Shown one piece after another: positions 28,543 through 39,268 of a DNA stretch of 64,000 nucleotides. Each line of letters begins with the position of its first letter. The stretch's first letter is position 1. The notes beneath the pieces are model-generated. The model ran no database searches, had not been told where the DNA came from, and was given only the letters and a program-made list of their open reading frames with translations. The stretch covers positions 78,605-142,604 of the forward strand of contig NZ_JAAXLJ010000007.1 of assembly GCF_012641075.1 (NCBI RefSeq), in the 5' to 3' direction. Source of the stretch: Secundilactobacillus angelensis. GTDB lineage: Bacteria; Bacillota; Bacilli; Lactobacillales; Lactobacillaceae. Made by a program: the position numbers and the translations under genes.

Positions 28543-30282
28543 ATGTTTAGGATATTAATAGGAGTCATTATCCTGGCAATTGTCATATACGCCGGTATAT
28601 TAATCTACCAGCAGTATCTGATTAGACGGTTGAAGGGAATCGATCAACAAAGAGAAGATCTGTCACTTGACGAACTGAGCAATTCAGTTGACCAGGTACA
28701 AGCCATGAGCTTGACAGGCAAGACGCTGGAAGAAGTGCAACAGCTAACGACAGATTTTGGTGACTTAGAAGAAAACCGTCTGCCGAGGCTTAAGCAGCAA
28801 GTTGATGACGCCATTAATAGCGCTAAGCAATACCGGATCTTTTCGGCTCAGCAGGAAGCCAAGAAAGCTGAAGCTTCGTTAGATGTTGCTAATCAGGCCA
28901 TTAAGCAGGTCAAAGACCAAGTTTCCGAACTCAAGCAGATCGATGCTCAACATAAGCAAGCGGTGAAGACGCTGGAAGCACGCTATCAATCACTACGCAA
29001 AACGTTATTAGCGAAAAACTTTATGTATGGTGATGCCATTGATGGCCTTGAAACCCAGTTAGGCAAACTGGAAGATGATAACGATCATTTCCGTGAGGTT
29101 ACCAGTAAAGGTGATCATGAAGAAGCCGCTAAATTATTGCAGCGGCTTCAAGCTGATACTGATCACTTAGATGAAATGTTAAAGGCGATTCCACCGTTAG
29201 TGACTAACCTCGAAACTGAATTTCCGACTCAAATCAAGGAATTGAAACAGGGTGAAAGCGAATTAACAGCGCAGGGGTACCAATTCCCTGAGGCAGATTT
29301 TAAGGATCAAATTGCTGCTTTATCGGCTGAAATCACCAAGAGTAAAGAATCGCTGGCAAAGCTGGATGTGGATGCTGTGAAACAGGCTGATACAGCCTTA
29401 TCCACTAAAATTGATCATTTTTACGACGTCATGCAAAAAGAAATGACTGCAAAGGGTAAAGTTACTAAAAATCTTGATTATCTTGCCAAATTTATTAGTC
29501 ATGCCCAAAACCAAAATAGTCTGCTTATGCGTGAGCTAGAACGGTTGAACCATAACTATACCTTAGATCACCAAGAGTTAGAAACGACTCGCGAATTTAC
29601 CGAACAGCTTCGCAATATCGAAACAGCTTATCAAAAAGACGTGGAAAACATTCACAGCAATGATGCGATATACACGGAAGTCGATGCTCGGCAAACACGC
29701 CAAATTCACGATTTAACCCAAATTGAAAAACAACAACAAGAAATTAACGATTCGGTGGCAGGACTAGCCAAGGAAGAGGAACAGGCTAACCAGAACCTCC
29801 AGCAGTTTGAATTTAAACTGCACAGCATTCGTCGTGAGGTTGAAAATCTGAATCTGCCCGGAGTAGCTAAAAGCTATCTGGATTATTACCAAGTTGTCAG
29901 CGATGAGATTGACAAGTTAACTGATGACATGAATCAAGTTCAGATTGACATGGAAGACATTACTAAACAGTTGATCATGATTCAGTCTGATTTGGATATT
30001 TTGACGGAAAAGACTAACGATTTAATTGATAGTGCCAAGTTGGCGGAACAATTAATTCAGTATGCTAATCGTTACCGAATGACCCATGATGAAGTTGCTA
30101 CTGCTAGCCAGGAAGCACAACGTCTGTTTGATGAAGAATATGATTACGCTAAGAGTCTTGAAACGATTGCAACGGTCTTGGATGAAGTTGAGCCAGGGTC
30201 GTACAAACGGTTGGAAGACCGCTATTATCAAAGTAAGCAACCGATTGCTGATGAAGATGATAGTGAAGTTGCAGATAAGTAA
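28543..30282 (+). CDS. ezrA: Septation ring regulator EzrA
   Basis: Division protein with one N-terminal membrane segment (about residues 2-22) followed by about 550 residues of spectrin-like helical bundles. It interacts with FtsZ and the division machinery and prevents extra Z-rings. The 579-residue length is slightly above Bacillus EzrA (562), with an acidic tail (DEDDSEVADK). The start ATG follows AAGGATGG. Its own promoter and terminator make it monocistronic. Confidence 0.94.
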   Translation: MFRILIGVIILAIVIYAGILIYQQYLIRRLKGIDQQREDLSLDELSNSVDQVQAMSLTGKTLEEVQQLTTDFGDLEENRLPRLKQQVDDAINSAKQYRIFSAQQEAKKAEASLDVANQAIKQVKDQVSELKQIDAQHKQAVKTLEARYQSLRKTLLAKNFMYGDAIDGLETQLGKLEDDNDHFREVTSKGDHEEAAKLLQRLQADTDHLDEMLKAIPPLVTNLETEFPTQIKELKQGESELTAQGYQFPEADFKDQIAALSAEITKSKESLAKLDVDAVKQADTALSTKIDHFYDVMQKEMTAKGKVTKNLDYLAKFISHAQNQNSLLMRELERLNHNYTLDHQELETTREFTEQLRNIETAYQKDVENIHSNDAIYTEVDARQTRQIHDLTQIEKQQQEINDSVAGLAKEEEQANQNLQQFEFKLHSIRREVENLNLPGVAKSYLDYYQVVSDEIDKLTDDMNQVQIDMEDITKQLIMIQSDLDILTEKTNDLIDSAKLAEQLIQYANRYRMTHDEVATASQEAQRLFDEEYDYAKSLETIATVLDEVEPGSYKRLEDRYYQSKQPIADEDDSEVADK

Positions 30283-30291
30283 CGCTTATAA

Positions 30292-30333
30292 TGAAGCACC
30301 GCAATTCCTTTTGGGGGATTGGGGTGCTTTTTA
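30292..30333 (+). terminator. Terminator after ezrA
   Basis: GAAGCACCGCAATTCC pairs with GGGGATTGGGGTGCTTT with small mismatches and is followed by T residues. Confidence 0.85.
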
Positions 30334-30357
30334 ATTTATAGGGCTGAATTGGGTTAC

Positions 30358-30455
30358 AGCGGGCAGAGACTTGCATCTAACGGGCCGATGACTAAAATCC
30401 AAAGTTCGGGATTTTTGTCATCGGTCCGTTAGACTCCAGTCTCTAAACGCCCGCT
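30358..30455. repeat. 98-bp imperfect palindrome (intergenic element)
   Basis: Left and right halves are complementary over about 43 bp: AGCGGGC with GCCCGCT at the ends, AGAGACT with AGTCTCT, TCTAACGG with CCGTTAGA, CCGATGAC with GTCATCGG, AAAATCC with GGATTTT. A 4-nt bulge and a few mismatches interrupt it. There is no T run, so it is not a simple terminator. Confidence 0.85.
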
Positions 30456-30469
30456 TTCACACCTTATAC

Positions 30470-30498
30470 TTGCTTCCCCCCTTTATATCCTATATAAT
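30470..30498 (+). promoter_or_regulatory. Promoter of the cysteine desulfurase-thiI operon
   Basis: -35 TTGCTT (30470-30475), 17-bp spacer, -10 TATAAT (30493-30498). Confidence 0.75.
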
Positions 30499-30558
30499 CA
30501 ACCCCAGTCTATTTGATTGGAGTCGAACCAATCTAAAACGCAAAGAGGCAGAACATAC

Positions 30559-31707
30559 ATGACTTATTTTGATAATAGTGCAACAACGAAGGCCGATCCC
30601 GAAGTCGTTTCTACTTACGACAAAGTCAGTGAAAAGATTTGGGGTAATCCTTCGAGTTTACATCAGTTTGGTGAAGAAGCTTTTAACCTGCTGGAACAGT
30701 CCCGCAAACAGATTGCTGATTTACTTGGCGCATCTCAAAGTGAGATTCTGTTTACCAGTGGTGGTACAGAGGGTGACAACTGGGTTGTAAAGGGGACTGC
30801 CATTGAAAAACGGCAATTCGGCAATCATTTGATTACAACGGCGGTTGAACATCCTGCCATTCATAATTCAATGGAACAATTGAAACAGCTTGGATTCGAA
30901 GTCACTTATTTGCCGGTTGATGAACACGGTCGGATTTCAATCGATGATTTGAAAGCCGCCATTCGGCCGACCACGATTTTAGTTTCCATTATGGCTGTGA
31001 ATAACGAAATTGGAACGATTCAGCCGCTAAAAGAGGCCGCTGAGGTGTTGAAGGATTATCCTAAAATCCATTTTCATATTGATGCTGTTCAAGGCATTGG
31101 CAAGGGCATTCAAGAGATGATCATGAACGACCGGGTGGACTTTGTGACTTTTTCTGGGCATAAATTCCACGCACCAAGAGGCATTGGCTTCATCTATGCC
31201 CGTCGCGGTCGCAAGATTGCACCCTTATTGACGGGTGGCGGTCAGGAGCGGAATTTACGAAGTGGAACCGAAAACCTGCCAGCAATCGCTGCTATGGCGA
31301 AGGCTTTACGCCTATTACTGACGGATGAAAGACAGAAGGTCGCTAAAGAAGCTGCAATTAAGCGGCGAATCTTTGATCACGTTCAACAATTCCCGTTAGT
31401 CACCACTTTTTCTGAGGATAACGCCGGGTTCGCACCGCACATTCTCTGTTTTGCGATTCAAGGTGTTCGTGGTGAAACCATCGTGCATGCTTTTGAGGAA
31501 AAGGGTATCTATATTTCAACCACTAGTGCTTGCAGTTCTAAAAAACACTTAGCTTCAAGTACTTTGACGGCAATGCGCATTCCGGAGAATCTTTCTACCA
31601 GTGCCATTCGAATCTCGTTAGACGACCATAATACGTTGGCAGAAGCTGATGAGTTTAATCAAGTTTTTGACCAGTTATACGACAAATTTAAAATTTTATC
31701 AGCGTAA
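30559..31707 (+). CDS. Cysteine desulfurase (NifZ/IscS type)
   Basis: PLP enzyme of 382 residues that releases sulfur from cysteine as a persulfide. The PLP lysine lies in [13 protein letters not shown] (Lys202) and the persulfide cysteine in SACSS (Cys325). Located directly before thiI, it matches the Bacillus NifZ-ThiI pair, in which the desulfurase feeds sulfur for 4-thiouridine in tRNA. ATG 30559 is chosen for AAAGAGG 10 bp upstream and the standard [10 protein letters not shown] start. Confidence 0.95.
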   Translation: MTYFDNSATTKADPEVVSTYDKVSEKIWGNPSSLHQFGEEAFNLLEQSRKQIADLLGASQSEILFTSGGTEGDNWVVKGTAIEKRQFGNHLITTAVEHPAIHNSMEQLKQLGFEVTYLPVDEHGRISIDDLKAAIRPTTILVSIMAVNNEIGTIQPLKEAAEVLKDYPKIHFHIDAVQGIGKGIQEMIMNDRVDFVTFSGHKFHAPRGIGFIYARRGRKIAPLLTGGGQERNLRSGTENLPAIAAMAKALRLLLTDERQKVAKEAAIKRRIFDHVQQFPLVTTFSEDNAGFAPHILCFAIQGVRGETIVHAFEEKGIYISTTSACSSKKHLASSTLTAMRIPENLSTSAIRISLDDHNTLAEADEFNQVFDQLYDKFKILSA

Positions 31708-31730
31708 GATTAATCGAAAAGGGGACCCAT

Positions 31731-32948
31731 ATGCAATATTCTGAAATTATGGTGCGATACGGGGAACTTTCCACCAAGGGAAAAAATCGGAAGGATTTTA
31801 TCCGCCAACTTGGCCGAAATGTTCGTCATAGCCTTCATGGATTTGAGGGCTTAGATATTCGTGCACAATACGATCGACTACACGTGGCTCTGAACGGTAA
31901 TGATTCAACCCAAGTCATCGATCGCTTAAAGGGTGTCTTTGGAATCGAAAACTTTTCTCCGGTGATTAAAGTGGAAAAAGATTTTGAGGCCGTTAAGGAT
32001 ACCGCACTTCAAATGATTCAGGCACAATATGAATCAGGCATGACGTTCAAAATTAATACGCGTCGTCAGGACCACCAATTTGAATATGACACTAACCAGA
32101 TCAACGACAAGCTAGGTGGTCATATTCTCCGTAACGTTCCGGGAATCAAAGTTAAGATGAAGAATCCTGACATTACCTTACGGGTGGAAGTTCGCCTAAA
32201 TGGGATTTTTCTCAGCAGTGAAACCATCCCTGGTGCTGGTGGATTGCCCGTCGGTACAGGTGGTAAAGCCACCATGATGCTTTCTGGCGGGATCGATTCC
32301 CCGGTCGCAGCTTACCTTGGCATGAAGCGTGGGGTTAAGCTCGACATGGTGCACTTCTTTAGTCCGCCATATACCAGCGAACAGGCGCTTGCAAAAGCCA
32401 AGGAACTGACTTCAAAGATTGCTGGCTATGCTGGCAGTATTAACTTTATTCAAGTCCCTTTCACTAAGGTCCAGGAAACGATTAAAGAAAAGGTGCCTGA
32501 AGGTTATTTGATGACCATTCAGCGCCGGATGATGCTGCGAATTGCTGCTGCCATTACGTTATCTCGGGGTGACAAGGGCGTCTTCACCGGTGAATCACTT
32601 GGACAAGTGGCTTCTCAAACACTTGAAAGCATGATGGCCATCAACGATGTGACCACTTTGCCGGTATTGCGTCCGTTAGTCTCAATGGATAAGACTGAGA
32701 TCATTAAGATTGCTGAAAAGATTGATACTTATGATTTATCTATCCTACCATTTGAAGACTGCTGTACAATTTTTACACCGCCAGCACCTAAGACGCGACC
32801 TGACTTGGAAAAAACGCGGAACTTTGAAAAACTAATCGATGTGGAAGGTTTGATGCAAGAATCACTCGATGGGATTGAAGTAACCGTGATTCATCCAGGT
32901 GAGAACTTCATGAATCAAAGCGAGGAAGTCTTTGCTGAATTGCTTTAA
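31731..32948 (+). CDS. thiI: tRNA 4-thiouridine synthase ThiI
   Basis: Adenylates and thiolates uridine 8 of tRNA, and may supply sulfur for thiamine. The 405-residue protein contains an N-terminal ferredoxin-like/THUMP region (to about 165), then the PP-loop ATPase with SGGIDSP (about 185-191). It lacks the C-terminal rhodanese domain of E. coli ThiI, the normal form in Firmicutes. GGGG lies 5-8 bp ahead of the ATG; 23 bp separate it from the desulfurase. Confidence 0.96.
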   Translation: MQYSEIMVRYGELSTKGKNRKDFIRQLGRNVRHSLHGFEGLDIRAQYDRLHVALNGNDSTQVIDRLKGVFGIENFSPVIKVEKDFEAVKDTALQMIQAQYESGMTFKINTRRQDHQFEYDTNQINDKLGGHILRNVPGIKVKMKNPDITLRVEVRLNGIFLSSETIPGAGGLPVGTGGKATMMLSGGIDSPVAAYLGMKRGVKLDMVHFFSPPYTSEQALAKAKELTSKIAGYAGSINFIQVPFTKVQETIKEKVPEGYLMTIQRRMMLRIAAAITLSRGDKGVFTGESLGQVASQTLESMMAINDVTTLPVLRPLVSMDKTEIIKIAEKIDTYDLSILPFEDCCTIFTPPAPKTRPDLEKTRNFEKLIDVEGLMQESLDGIEVTVIHPGENFMNQSEEVFAELL

Positions 32949-32956
32949 AATCAGTT

Positions 32957-33027
32957 AAATAAAGGGACGTCTGTATAATCGTTGCTGTACGATGAGTAGC
33001 CAGTTATACGGGTGTCCTTTTGTTTTT
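32957..33027 (+). terminator. Hairpin terminator after thiI
   Basis: AAAGGAC-type ends (AAAGGGAC and GTCCTTTT) and inner GTATAA/TTATAC pair across about 60 bp. The end motifs resemble those of the palindrome at 15004-15115. Confidence 0.65.
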
Positions 33028-33047
33028 CCTAAGAGCTTGAAATCTGC

Positions 33048-33076
33048 TTGCAATTTTAAGTGCGACGCTGTAAATT
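33048..33076 (+). promoter_or_regulatory. Promoter of tpx
   Basis: -35 TTGCAA (33048-33053), 17-bp spacer, -10 TAAATT (33071-33076). Confidence 0.6.
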
Positions 33077-33112
33077 TAAGCTATAGTTGCACCCAAAAGG
33101 AGTGTTTAATTG

Positions 33113-33622
33113 ATGAAGGTTAAATTTAATGGTGAAGAAGTTGAATTAGAAGGTAACCCACCTCAAGTTGGGGATCAATTGCCGAAGTTTAAGTTGTTCA
33201 ATCAAAATGGTGAGAAGGTTAAGATGGCACAACTGATTGGTAAGCCCCTGATGCTGTCAATTGTACCGGATTTACAAACTCCTGTTTGCAGTACGCAAAC
33301 GCATAAGTTTAATCAGCAGGCTGACCACTATCCAGATGCAACCTTTGTTACGATTTCCAACAATACCATTGCACAGCAGAAAAACTGGTGTGCAGCTGAA
33401 GGCGTCATCAACTTACAGATTCTTTCTGATGAAGAATTGTCATTTGGCTACGCAACTAACTTATATTTGCCCAACATGGGTGTTTTGACCCGTGCAATTC
33501 TAGTGGTTGACGCTGACGGCAAGATTACCTACGAAGAAATCGTGTCAGACGTTGCCCATGAGCCAGATTATCTAGCAGCGTTAGATGCCTTAGAAAAATT
33601 AACATCTAGAGTTGACGAGTAG
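33113..33622 (+). CDS. tpx: Thiol peroxidase
   Basis: Atypical 2-Cys peroxiredoxin (169 residues) that reduces hydroperoxides with thioredoxin. The peroxidatic cysteine is in VPDLQTPVCSTQTHKFN (Cys59) and the resolving cysteine in KNWCAAEG (Cys93). Both the ATG at 33113 and the TTG directly before it are compatible with AAAAGGAG; I take the ATG. Monocistronic; the -35 of the valS leader lies in its last codons. Confidence 0.95.
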   Translation: MKVKFNGEEVELEGNPPQVGDQLPKFKLFNQNGEKVKMAQLIGKPLMLSIVPDLQTPVCSTQTHKFNQQADHYPDATFVTISNNTIAQQKNWCAAEGVINLQILSDEELSFGYATNLYLPNMGVLTRAILVVDADGKITYEEIVSDVAHEPDYLAALDALEKLTSRVDE

Positions 33623-33640
33623 CCGAAAAATGGCTATCAT
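33612..33640 (+). promoter_or_regulatory. Promoter of the valS T-box leader
   Basis: -35 TTGACG (33612-33617, within tpx), 17-bp spacer, -10 TATCAT (33635-33640). Confidence 0.8.
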
Positions 33641-33646
33641 ATCGAG

Positions 33647-33886
33647 TATAAGCATTGAGCAAGAGAGTCGATTAAATCGTATCGTACAGAGAGAAAGTCC
33701 AAGGCTGAAAGACTTTTCCAACGATTGATCGGTGGTAGCTTGCGAGCTGTCAGACTGAACATCTAGTAAGTCTGACCGGAGTGACATCCGTTAAAGATTG
33801 TTATTAAGAGGGGTTTAAAAGCCCAATTTAGGTGGTACCGCGAAAAGCACTTCGTCCTATTATTATAGGACGGGGTGCTTTTTTCT
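33647..33886 (+). promoter_or_regulatory. T-box leader of valS
   Basis: Stem I base GCAAG/CTTGC encloses the AGAGAG bulge, an AATCGT/ACGATT helix and the apical GGCTGAAAG motif. The specifier position reads GGT-G-GTA with GTA (valine) at 33735-33737; the usual GAA before the codon is replaced by GGT. The T-box core TTAGGTGGTACCGCG lies near 33827-33841, its TGGT fitting A73 of tRNA-Val. The terminator AAGCACTTCGTCCTA / TAGGACGGGGTGCTT with T run ends at 33886. Confidence 0.92.
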
Positions 33887-33920
33887 TACATAGCAATCGA
33901 ATAAGAAAGGGAGAGATTAA

Positions 33921-36587
33921 ATGACAGATAAATCGACAGAAATGCCACCCAAGTACGATCCGCAAGCCGTTGAGGCCGGTCGTTACGACGAGTGGTTGTC
34001 AGAAGGGCTGTTTAAGCCCAGTGGAGATCAAAAAGCAAAACCATATTCAATTGTTATTCCACCGCCAAATGTGACTGGTAAATTGCACTTAGGTCATGCT
34101 TGGGATACGACTTTACAAGACATGATTATTCGGCAGAAACGGATGCAGGGTTTTGACACACTGTGGTTACCCGGAATGGATCATGCCGGAATTGCCACAC
34201 AGGCAAAGGTTGAAGCTAAACTCCGTGAACAAGGCATCAGTCGTTATGATTTAGGCCGTGAGAAGTTTGTCGAAAAAGTCTGGGAATGGAAAGATGAATT
34301 TGCCAGCACCATTAAGACGCAATGGGGCAAACTTGGCCTTTCGCTGGACTATTCCCGTGAGCGGTTCACCTTGGATAAAGGGCTGTCGGACGCTGTTAAG
34401 AAAGTGTTCGTTCAACTTTACCGTAAGGGCTTGATCTACCGTGGTGAATACATTATTAACTGGGATCCTCAAGCACGGACTGCCTTGTCCGATATCGAAG
34501 TTATCCATAAAGATGATAAGGGTGCTTTTTACCACGTTAAATATAAATTTGCCGATGGTAAAACCAAGTTAAACGGCAAGGACTACATCGAAATTGCGAC
34601 TACCCGTCCGGAAACGATGATGGGTGATACTGCCATTGCCGTTAATGCCAGTGATGAGCGGTACAAGGACGTTGTGGGCAAGAAGGTTATTTTACCGCTT
34701 GCCAACCGTGAGATTCCAATCATTACCGACCAGCATGCCGATCCGGACTTTGGGACTGGGGCCGTTAAAATCACGCCTGCCCATGACCCGAATGACTTTC
34801 TGGTTGGGAACCGTCACAACTTGGAACGCATCAATACCATGAATGAAGACGCAACGATGAACGAAAAAGCCGGTAAGTACGAAGGCTTGGATCGTTTTGA
34901 AGCACGTAAAGCCATGGTTAAAGATTTGCAGGATCAAGGCTTGATGATTTCCATCGAACCAATCGTCCACTCCGTTGGCCACTCAGAACGGACTGGTGTT
35001 CAAGTTGAAGCCCGGTTATCAACTCAGTGGTTTGTTAAGATGAAGCCACTTGCAGAACAGGCTTTAAAGAATCAAAAGGGCGACGATAAGGTTGACTTCG
35101 TCCCAGAACGATTTGAAGGAACCTTTACTCACTGGATGGAAAACGTTCATGACTGGGTGATTTCCCGTCAGCTCTGGTGGGGTCACCAGATTCCAGCCTG
35201 GTACAACAAGAAGACCGGTGAAATCTACGTTGACGAGCAGCCACCAAAGGACATTGAAAACTGGGAACAAGATAAAGATGTTTTGGATACTTGGTTCTCT
35301 AGTGCTTTGTGGCCATTCTCAACCATGGGCTGGCCTAATACGGATGCACCAGACTACAAGCGCTACTTCCCAACCAACACCCTGGTAACCGGCTACGATA
35401 TCATCTTTTTCTGGGTTTCACGGATGATTTTCCAATCACTTGAATTTACTGGTCGCCGGCCGTTCCAGCACGTGTTACTTCACGGCTTGATTCGTGATGA
35501 ACAGGGTCGCAAGATGAGTAAGTCACTTGGAAACGGGATCGACCCAATGGACGTCATCGATAAGTACGGTGCCGATGCACTTCGTTGGTTCCTATCTAAC
35601 GGGTCAACGCCTGGTCAAGATATTCGGTTTACCTACACCAAGATGGATGCTGCCTGGAACTTCATCAACAAGATCTGGAACGCCAGTCGTTATGTCATTA
35701 TGAACCTTGGTGAAATGAGCAAGCCAGAGTTACCTGATCGAAGCGAATGGGATTTGGCTGACAAGTGGATTTTAAGCCGTCTTAACAGGACTGTTGCCCA
35801 AGTCACTGAGCAGTTTGATAAGTTTAACTTTGGCGAAGCCGGTCGGGCACTTTATGATTTCATCTGGAACGATTTTTGTGACTGGTACATTGAAATGAGT
35901 AAGGAAATCTTGACGGGTGACGATGAAAAGGCCAAGGCTAATACTCGCAATATTCTAGCTTACGTATTGGATCAGACCTTACGCTTATTGCATCCAATCA
36001 TGCCATTCGTCACCGAAAAGATTTGGTTAACGATGCCGCATGAGGGTAAGTCACTGGTAACTGCCAAGTACCCCGTTTTGCATGATGAATTCGAAAACGC
36101 ACAGGCTGAATCACAAATGGCTAACTTAATCGAATTGATCAAGGCGGTTCGGAACATTCGGGCGGAAGCTAACGCACCGATGTCATCTGAAATTGACGTG
36201 CTGATCAAGACGGATAACCACGAGTTGGCCAACGTGTTTGAAACTAACCGTGATTACATTGACCGGTTTATTCATCCAAAGGAATTGACAATTGGGGCTG
36301 ATGTCACGGCACCTAAACTTGCCATGACTGGCATCATTACGGATGCTGAAGTCTATGTACCACTGGCTGAATTAGTTGATTTGAAAGACGAAGCAGCACG
36401 CTTGAACAAAGAAATTAAGAAGTTTGAAGCTGAAGTTGATCGCGCAAAGAAGAAATTAGGCAACGAACGGTTTGTTGCTAACGCGCCAGACGATGTCGTT
36501 GAAGGTGAGCGTCAAAAGCAAGCTGACAACGAATCTAAACTCAAAGCAACACAGGATCGGTTAGCTGCATTAACAGCTGAATTGTAA
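33921..36587 (+). CDS. valS: Valyl-tRNA synthetase
   Basis: Class I synthetase charging tRNA-Val (888 residues, normal). The HIGH-like motif [14 protein letters not shown] and the KMSKS motif [10 protein letters not shown] are intact, with the editing (CP1) domain between them and a C-terminal coiled coil (about 815-888). AAGGGAGAG precedes the ATG. It is regulated by the upstream T-box: uncharged tRNA-Val should allow read-through. Confidence 0.98.
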   Translation: MTDKSTEMPPKYDPQAVEAGRYDEWLSEGLFKPSGDQKAKPYSIVIPPPNVTGKLHLGHAWDTTLQDMIIRQKRMQGFDTLWLPGMDHAGIATQAKVEAKLREQGISRYDLGREKFVEKVWEWKDEFASTIKTQWGKLGLSLDYSRERFTLDKGLSDAVKKVFVQLYRKGLIYRGEYIINWDPQARTALSDIEVIHKDDKGAFYHVKYKFADGKTKLNGKDYIEIATTRPETMMGDTAIAVNASDERYKDVVGKKVILPLANREIPIITDQHADPDFGTGAVKITPAHDPNDFLVGNRHNLERINTMNEDATMNEKAGKYEGLDRFEARKAMVKDLQDQGLMISIEPIVHSVGHSERTGVQVEARLSTQWFVKMKPLAEQALKNQKGDDKVDFVPERFEGTFTHWMENVHDWVISRQLWWGHQIPAWYNKKTGEIYVDEQPPKDIENWEQDKDVLDTWFSSALWPFSTMGWPNTDAPDYKRYFPTNTLVTGYDIIFFWVSRMIFQSLEFTGRRPFQHVLLHGLIRDEQGRKMSKSLGNGIDPMDVIDKYGADALRWFLSNGSTPGQDIRFTYTKMDAAWNFINKIWNASRYVIMNLGEMSKPELPDRSEWDLADKWILSRLNRTVAQVTEQFDKFNFGEAGRALYDFIWNDFCDWYIEMSKEILTGDDEKAKANTRNILAYVLDQTLRLLHPIMPFVTEKIWLTMPHEGKSLVTAKYPVLHDEFENAQAESQMANLIELIKAVRNIRAEANAPMSSEIDVLIKTDNHELANVFETNRDYIDRFIHPKELTIGADVTAPKLAMTGIITDAEVYVPLAELVDLKDEAARLNKEIKKFEAEVDRAKKKLGNERFVANAPDDVVEGERQKQADNESKLKATQDRLAALTAEL

Positions 36588-36600
36588 TCGGTTCGCGTGT

Positions 36601-36606
36601 TATAAT
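36601..36606 (+). promoter_or_regulatory. Possible -10 between valS and its terminator
   Basis: A perfect TATAAT lies 14 bp after the valS stop and upstream of the hairpin, so a transcript from it would carry the hairpin into the folC leader. The -35 is poor. Confidence 0.35.
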
Positions 36607-36615
36607 ACATTTCAG

Positions 36616-36656
36616 AATCAAAGGGACGGGATCAGTATTGATTCCGTTCCTTTTTA
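36616..36656 (+). terminator. Terminator after valS
   Basis: AAAGGGACGG pairs with CCGTTCCTTT with one wobble, followed by a T run. Confidence 0.88.
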
Positions 36657-36682
36657 ATTGAGAAGAGTGGAGATTGATAGTT

Positions 36683-37993
36683 ATGGTGGAGAATTATGAT
36701 GACGCATTAAGTTTTATTCACGGACGAACTAAGTTTAAGAAGAGCGATCATTTGAACCGGATGCGGCAATTTTTGGAATTGCTGGGTAACCCGCAAAAGG
36801 AACTTTCTGCCATTCACGTGGCCGGTACTAACGGAAAAGGGTCTACCGTGGCCTATTTGCGAGACTTGTTAATGTCGCAAGGCTACACGGTTGGCACCTT
36901 TACGTCGCCATTTTTGATTCGTTTTAACGAACGAATTTCGGTGGATGGTGAGCCGATCTCTGATTCAGAGCTAATCAAGTTAGTGAATCGGGTGCAACCA
37001 GTAGTTGCCGATTTAGATGCGCACTACCCGGAAGGTGGACCGACTGAATTTGAAATTATCACCGCCATGATGTTTTTGTACTTTAAGAGCCAAGTCGACG
37101 TGGCCGTGATTGAGGTTGGTATCGGTGGCTTGCTGGATTCGACTAATGTTTTTACTCCTGTAGTTTCAGTGATTACAACGATTGGCTTTGATCACATGAA
37201 GATTCTGGGGAACACTCTGCCAGAAATTGCCGCTCAAAAAGCCGGTATCATCAAGCAAGGGGTTCCCGTGGTTGCTGGTCGGTTACCGGAGTCAGCAATG
37301 CAGGTGGTGGAGACAACAGCTGCCAAGAACAATAGTCCGTTATATCGGGTTGGTTATGAGGTAACCACTAAGATCAAATCCGAAACTGGCTGGCAGGAAA
37401 AGTTCGATTATCAGTTTGGTGATCAACAATTTAAGGGCTTGACCATCAGCATGCTTGGTGACTACCAAGTGGACAATGCCAGCTGTGCTTTGACGGCGTT
37501 TATTATCTACCAGACTCAGCGGCATCAAATCGTGCGTAGCGCGGATATTACTCGTTCCTTGGCAAAAACCGTTTGGGCTGGTCGCTTTGAGCCTTTAAAC
37601 CAGGAGCCCCTGATCGTCATTGATGGCGCTCATAACGAACCGGCAATTGAAGAGCTAAGGGCATTGTTAAAGCAACGGTTTAGTGAAAACGAAATTTATG
37701 TGTTATTTAGTGTTCTGGCGGATAAACAGCACGATAAGATGCTGGCGACGCTGCGAACGGTGCCTAATCTGCATATTATTTTAACCACCTTCCAAGGACC
37801 GGGAACCCGTGCAGTCACTGACCCTAAAGCTTTAGCTGCTCAGTATGATGAGGATGACCGAATTGAAGTCATTGACAACTGGCAAATGGCGATCGGCGTC
37901 ATTTTGCAGCGGATGTCTGCGGAAGATCTGTTCTTGATTACGGGTTCGCTTTACTTCATTTCGGACGTTCGCGCTTTCTTCGAAGAGCCATAA
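36683..37993 (+). CDS. folC: Folylpolyglutamate / dihydrofolate synthase
   Basis: Adds glutamate to dihydropteroate and/or folates (436 residues, Mur-ligase fold). The P-loop GTNGKGSTVAY, FTSPFLIRFNERI and the central-domain motifs IGFDHMKILGNTLPEIAAQKAGI are present. ATG 36683 is chosen because GGAG lies 10 bp upstream; a TTG at 36674 is too close to it. It stands between valS and the mreB operon as in other lactobacilli. Confidence 0.95.
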   Translation: MVENYDDALSFIHGRTKFKKSDHLNRMRQFLELLGNPQKELSAIHVAGTNGKGSTVAYLRDLLMSQGYTVGTFTSPFLIRFNERISVDGEPISDSELIKLVNRVQPVVADLDAHYPEGGPTEFEIITAMMFLYFKSQVDVAVIEVGIGGLLDSTNVFTPVVSVITTIGFDHMKILGNTLPEIAAQKAGIIKQGVPVVAGRLPESAMQVVETTAAKNNSPLYRVGYEVTTKIKSETGWQEKFDYQFGDQQFKGLTISMLGDYQVDNASCALTAFIIYQTQRHQIVRSADITRSLAKTVWAGRFEPLNQEPLIVIDGAHNEPAIEELRALLKQRFSENEIYVLFSVLADKQHDKMLATLRTVPNLHIILTTFQGPGTRAVTDPKALAAQYDEDDRIEVIDNWQMAIGVILQRMSAEDLFLITGSLYFISDVRAFFEEP

Positions 37994-38112
37994 ACGAAGA
38001 GTCTTAAATATGTAATATTTATTTTCTTTTAAATAACAAATTAATACTTGCCAGACCGACCTATAATTCGTTATGCTTTTAACCGGCGAGTAGTTATTAA
38101 ATTTTCGAGGTA

Positions 38113-38121
38113 TGGTATAAT
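38113..38121 (+). promoter_or_regulatory. Extended -10 promoter of the mreB operon
   Basis: TGGTATAAT, a perfect extended -10, lies 65 bp ahead of mreB. Confidence 0.75.
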
Positions 38122-38185
38122 AACACCTAGCAAATTAACAAGCAATCAAACGACTGATTGTGGCTAAATGAAGGGATGAAACAGA

Positions 38186-39190
38186 TTGTTCGGATTAGGA
38201 ACGAAAAACATTGGTATTGATCTTGGGACAGCCAACACGATTGTTTACGTGGACGGGAAAGGCATCGTCTTACGCGAACCATCAGTTGTCGCTAAGAATT
38301 CAAAAACCGGCGAAATTGTTTCAGTTGGTGAAGATGCAAGAGCAATGATTGGCCGTACCCCGGCTAGTATTGTTGCTATTCGGCCAATGAAAGATGGCGT
38401 TATCGCCGATTATGATACAACCGTTGCAATGATGAAATACTATATTCAAAAGACGTTAGGTAGCACGAACGGCAAGCCTTATGTGATGGTTTGTGTGCCT
38501 AGTGGCGTTACAGAAGTTGAAAAACGAGCCGTTATTGATGCTACCCGTGTCGCTGGCGCACGTGACGCATACGTTTTGGAAGAACCATTTGCAGCTGCTA
38601 TTGGTGCTGGTCTTCCCGTTATGGACCCAACTGGTAGCATGGTTGTGGATATTGGTGGTGGGACCACTGATGTTGCCACTATTTCACTTGGTGGCATCGT
38701 TTCAAGTCGTTCAATCAGAATGGCCGGTGACAAGTTGGACGAAGCAATTGTTGCCTATGTTCGTCAACACTTCAATTTATTGATTGGTGAACGGACTGCT
38801 GAACAGTTAAAGTGGGACATCGGTTCCGCTTCAAAAGAGGCTGTTAAAGCCGACGATGGTGCTTCAATCAGAGGACGGGACCTCATTACTGGTCTTCCTA
38901 AGACGATTGACGTGTCAGCTGTTGATATTGCGGAAGCTATCCACGAACCTGTTGAAGAAATCATCGGTGCAGTTAAGGAGACCTTGGAAGAAACTTCTCC
39001 TGAAATTGCGGCTGATGTGATCGATCATGGGATCGTTTTAACTGGTGGCGGTGCTTTATTGCATAATTTACCAGACGTCATTGCGGATGCGACCAAGGTG
39101 CCAGTATTTATCGCTAACGACCCACTTGACTGTGTCGCTATTGGTACTGGTGAATCACTTAAGTCCATCGACGTTATGAAAAAGAAGTAA
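38186..39190 (+). CDS. mreB: Rod-shape determining protein MreB
   Basis: Actin homologue (334 residues) at the head of the mreBCD-minCD cluster. Actin motifs [34 protein letters not shown] and TGGGALLHN are present. The start is TTG with AAGGGATG upstream. A 26-bp hairpin and about 230 bp separate it from mreC, so expression of the two need not be equal. Compare the paralogue at 8874. Confidence 0.95.
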   Translation: MFGLGTKNIGIDLGTANTIVYVDGKGIVLREPSVVAKNSKTGEIVSVGEDARAMIGRTPASIVAIRPMKDGVIADYDTTVAMMKYYIQKTLGSTNGKPYVMVCVPSGVTEVEKRAVIDATRVAGARDAYVLEEPFAAAIGAGLPVMDPTGSMVVDIGGGTTDVATISLGGIVSSRSIRMAGDKLDEAIVAYVRQHFNLLIGERTAEQLKWDIGSASKEAVKADDGASIRGRDLITGLPKTIDVSAVDIAEAIHEPVEEIIGAVKETLEETSPEIAADVIDHGIVLTGGGALLHNLPDVIADATKVPVFIANDPLDCVAIGTGESLKSIDVMKKK

Positions 39191-39268
39191 CATTCGGGAG
39201 TGAGGCACTGGTTCTGGTTGATTAGCAAATACGATTATGAGTATTAACAATCAGGGACACCTCCAGCC

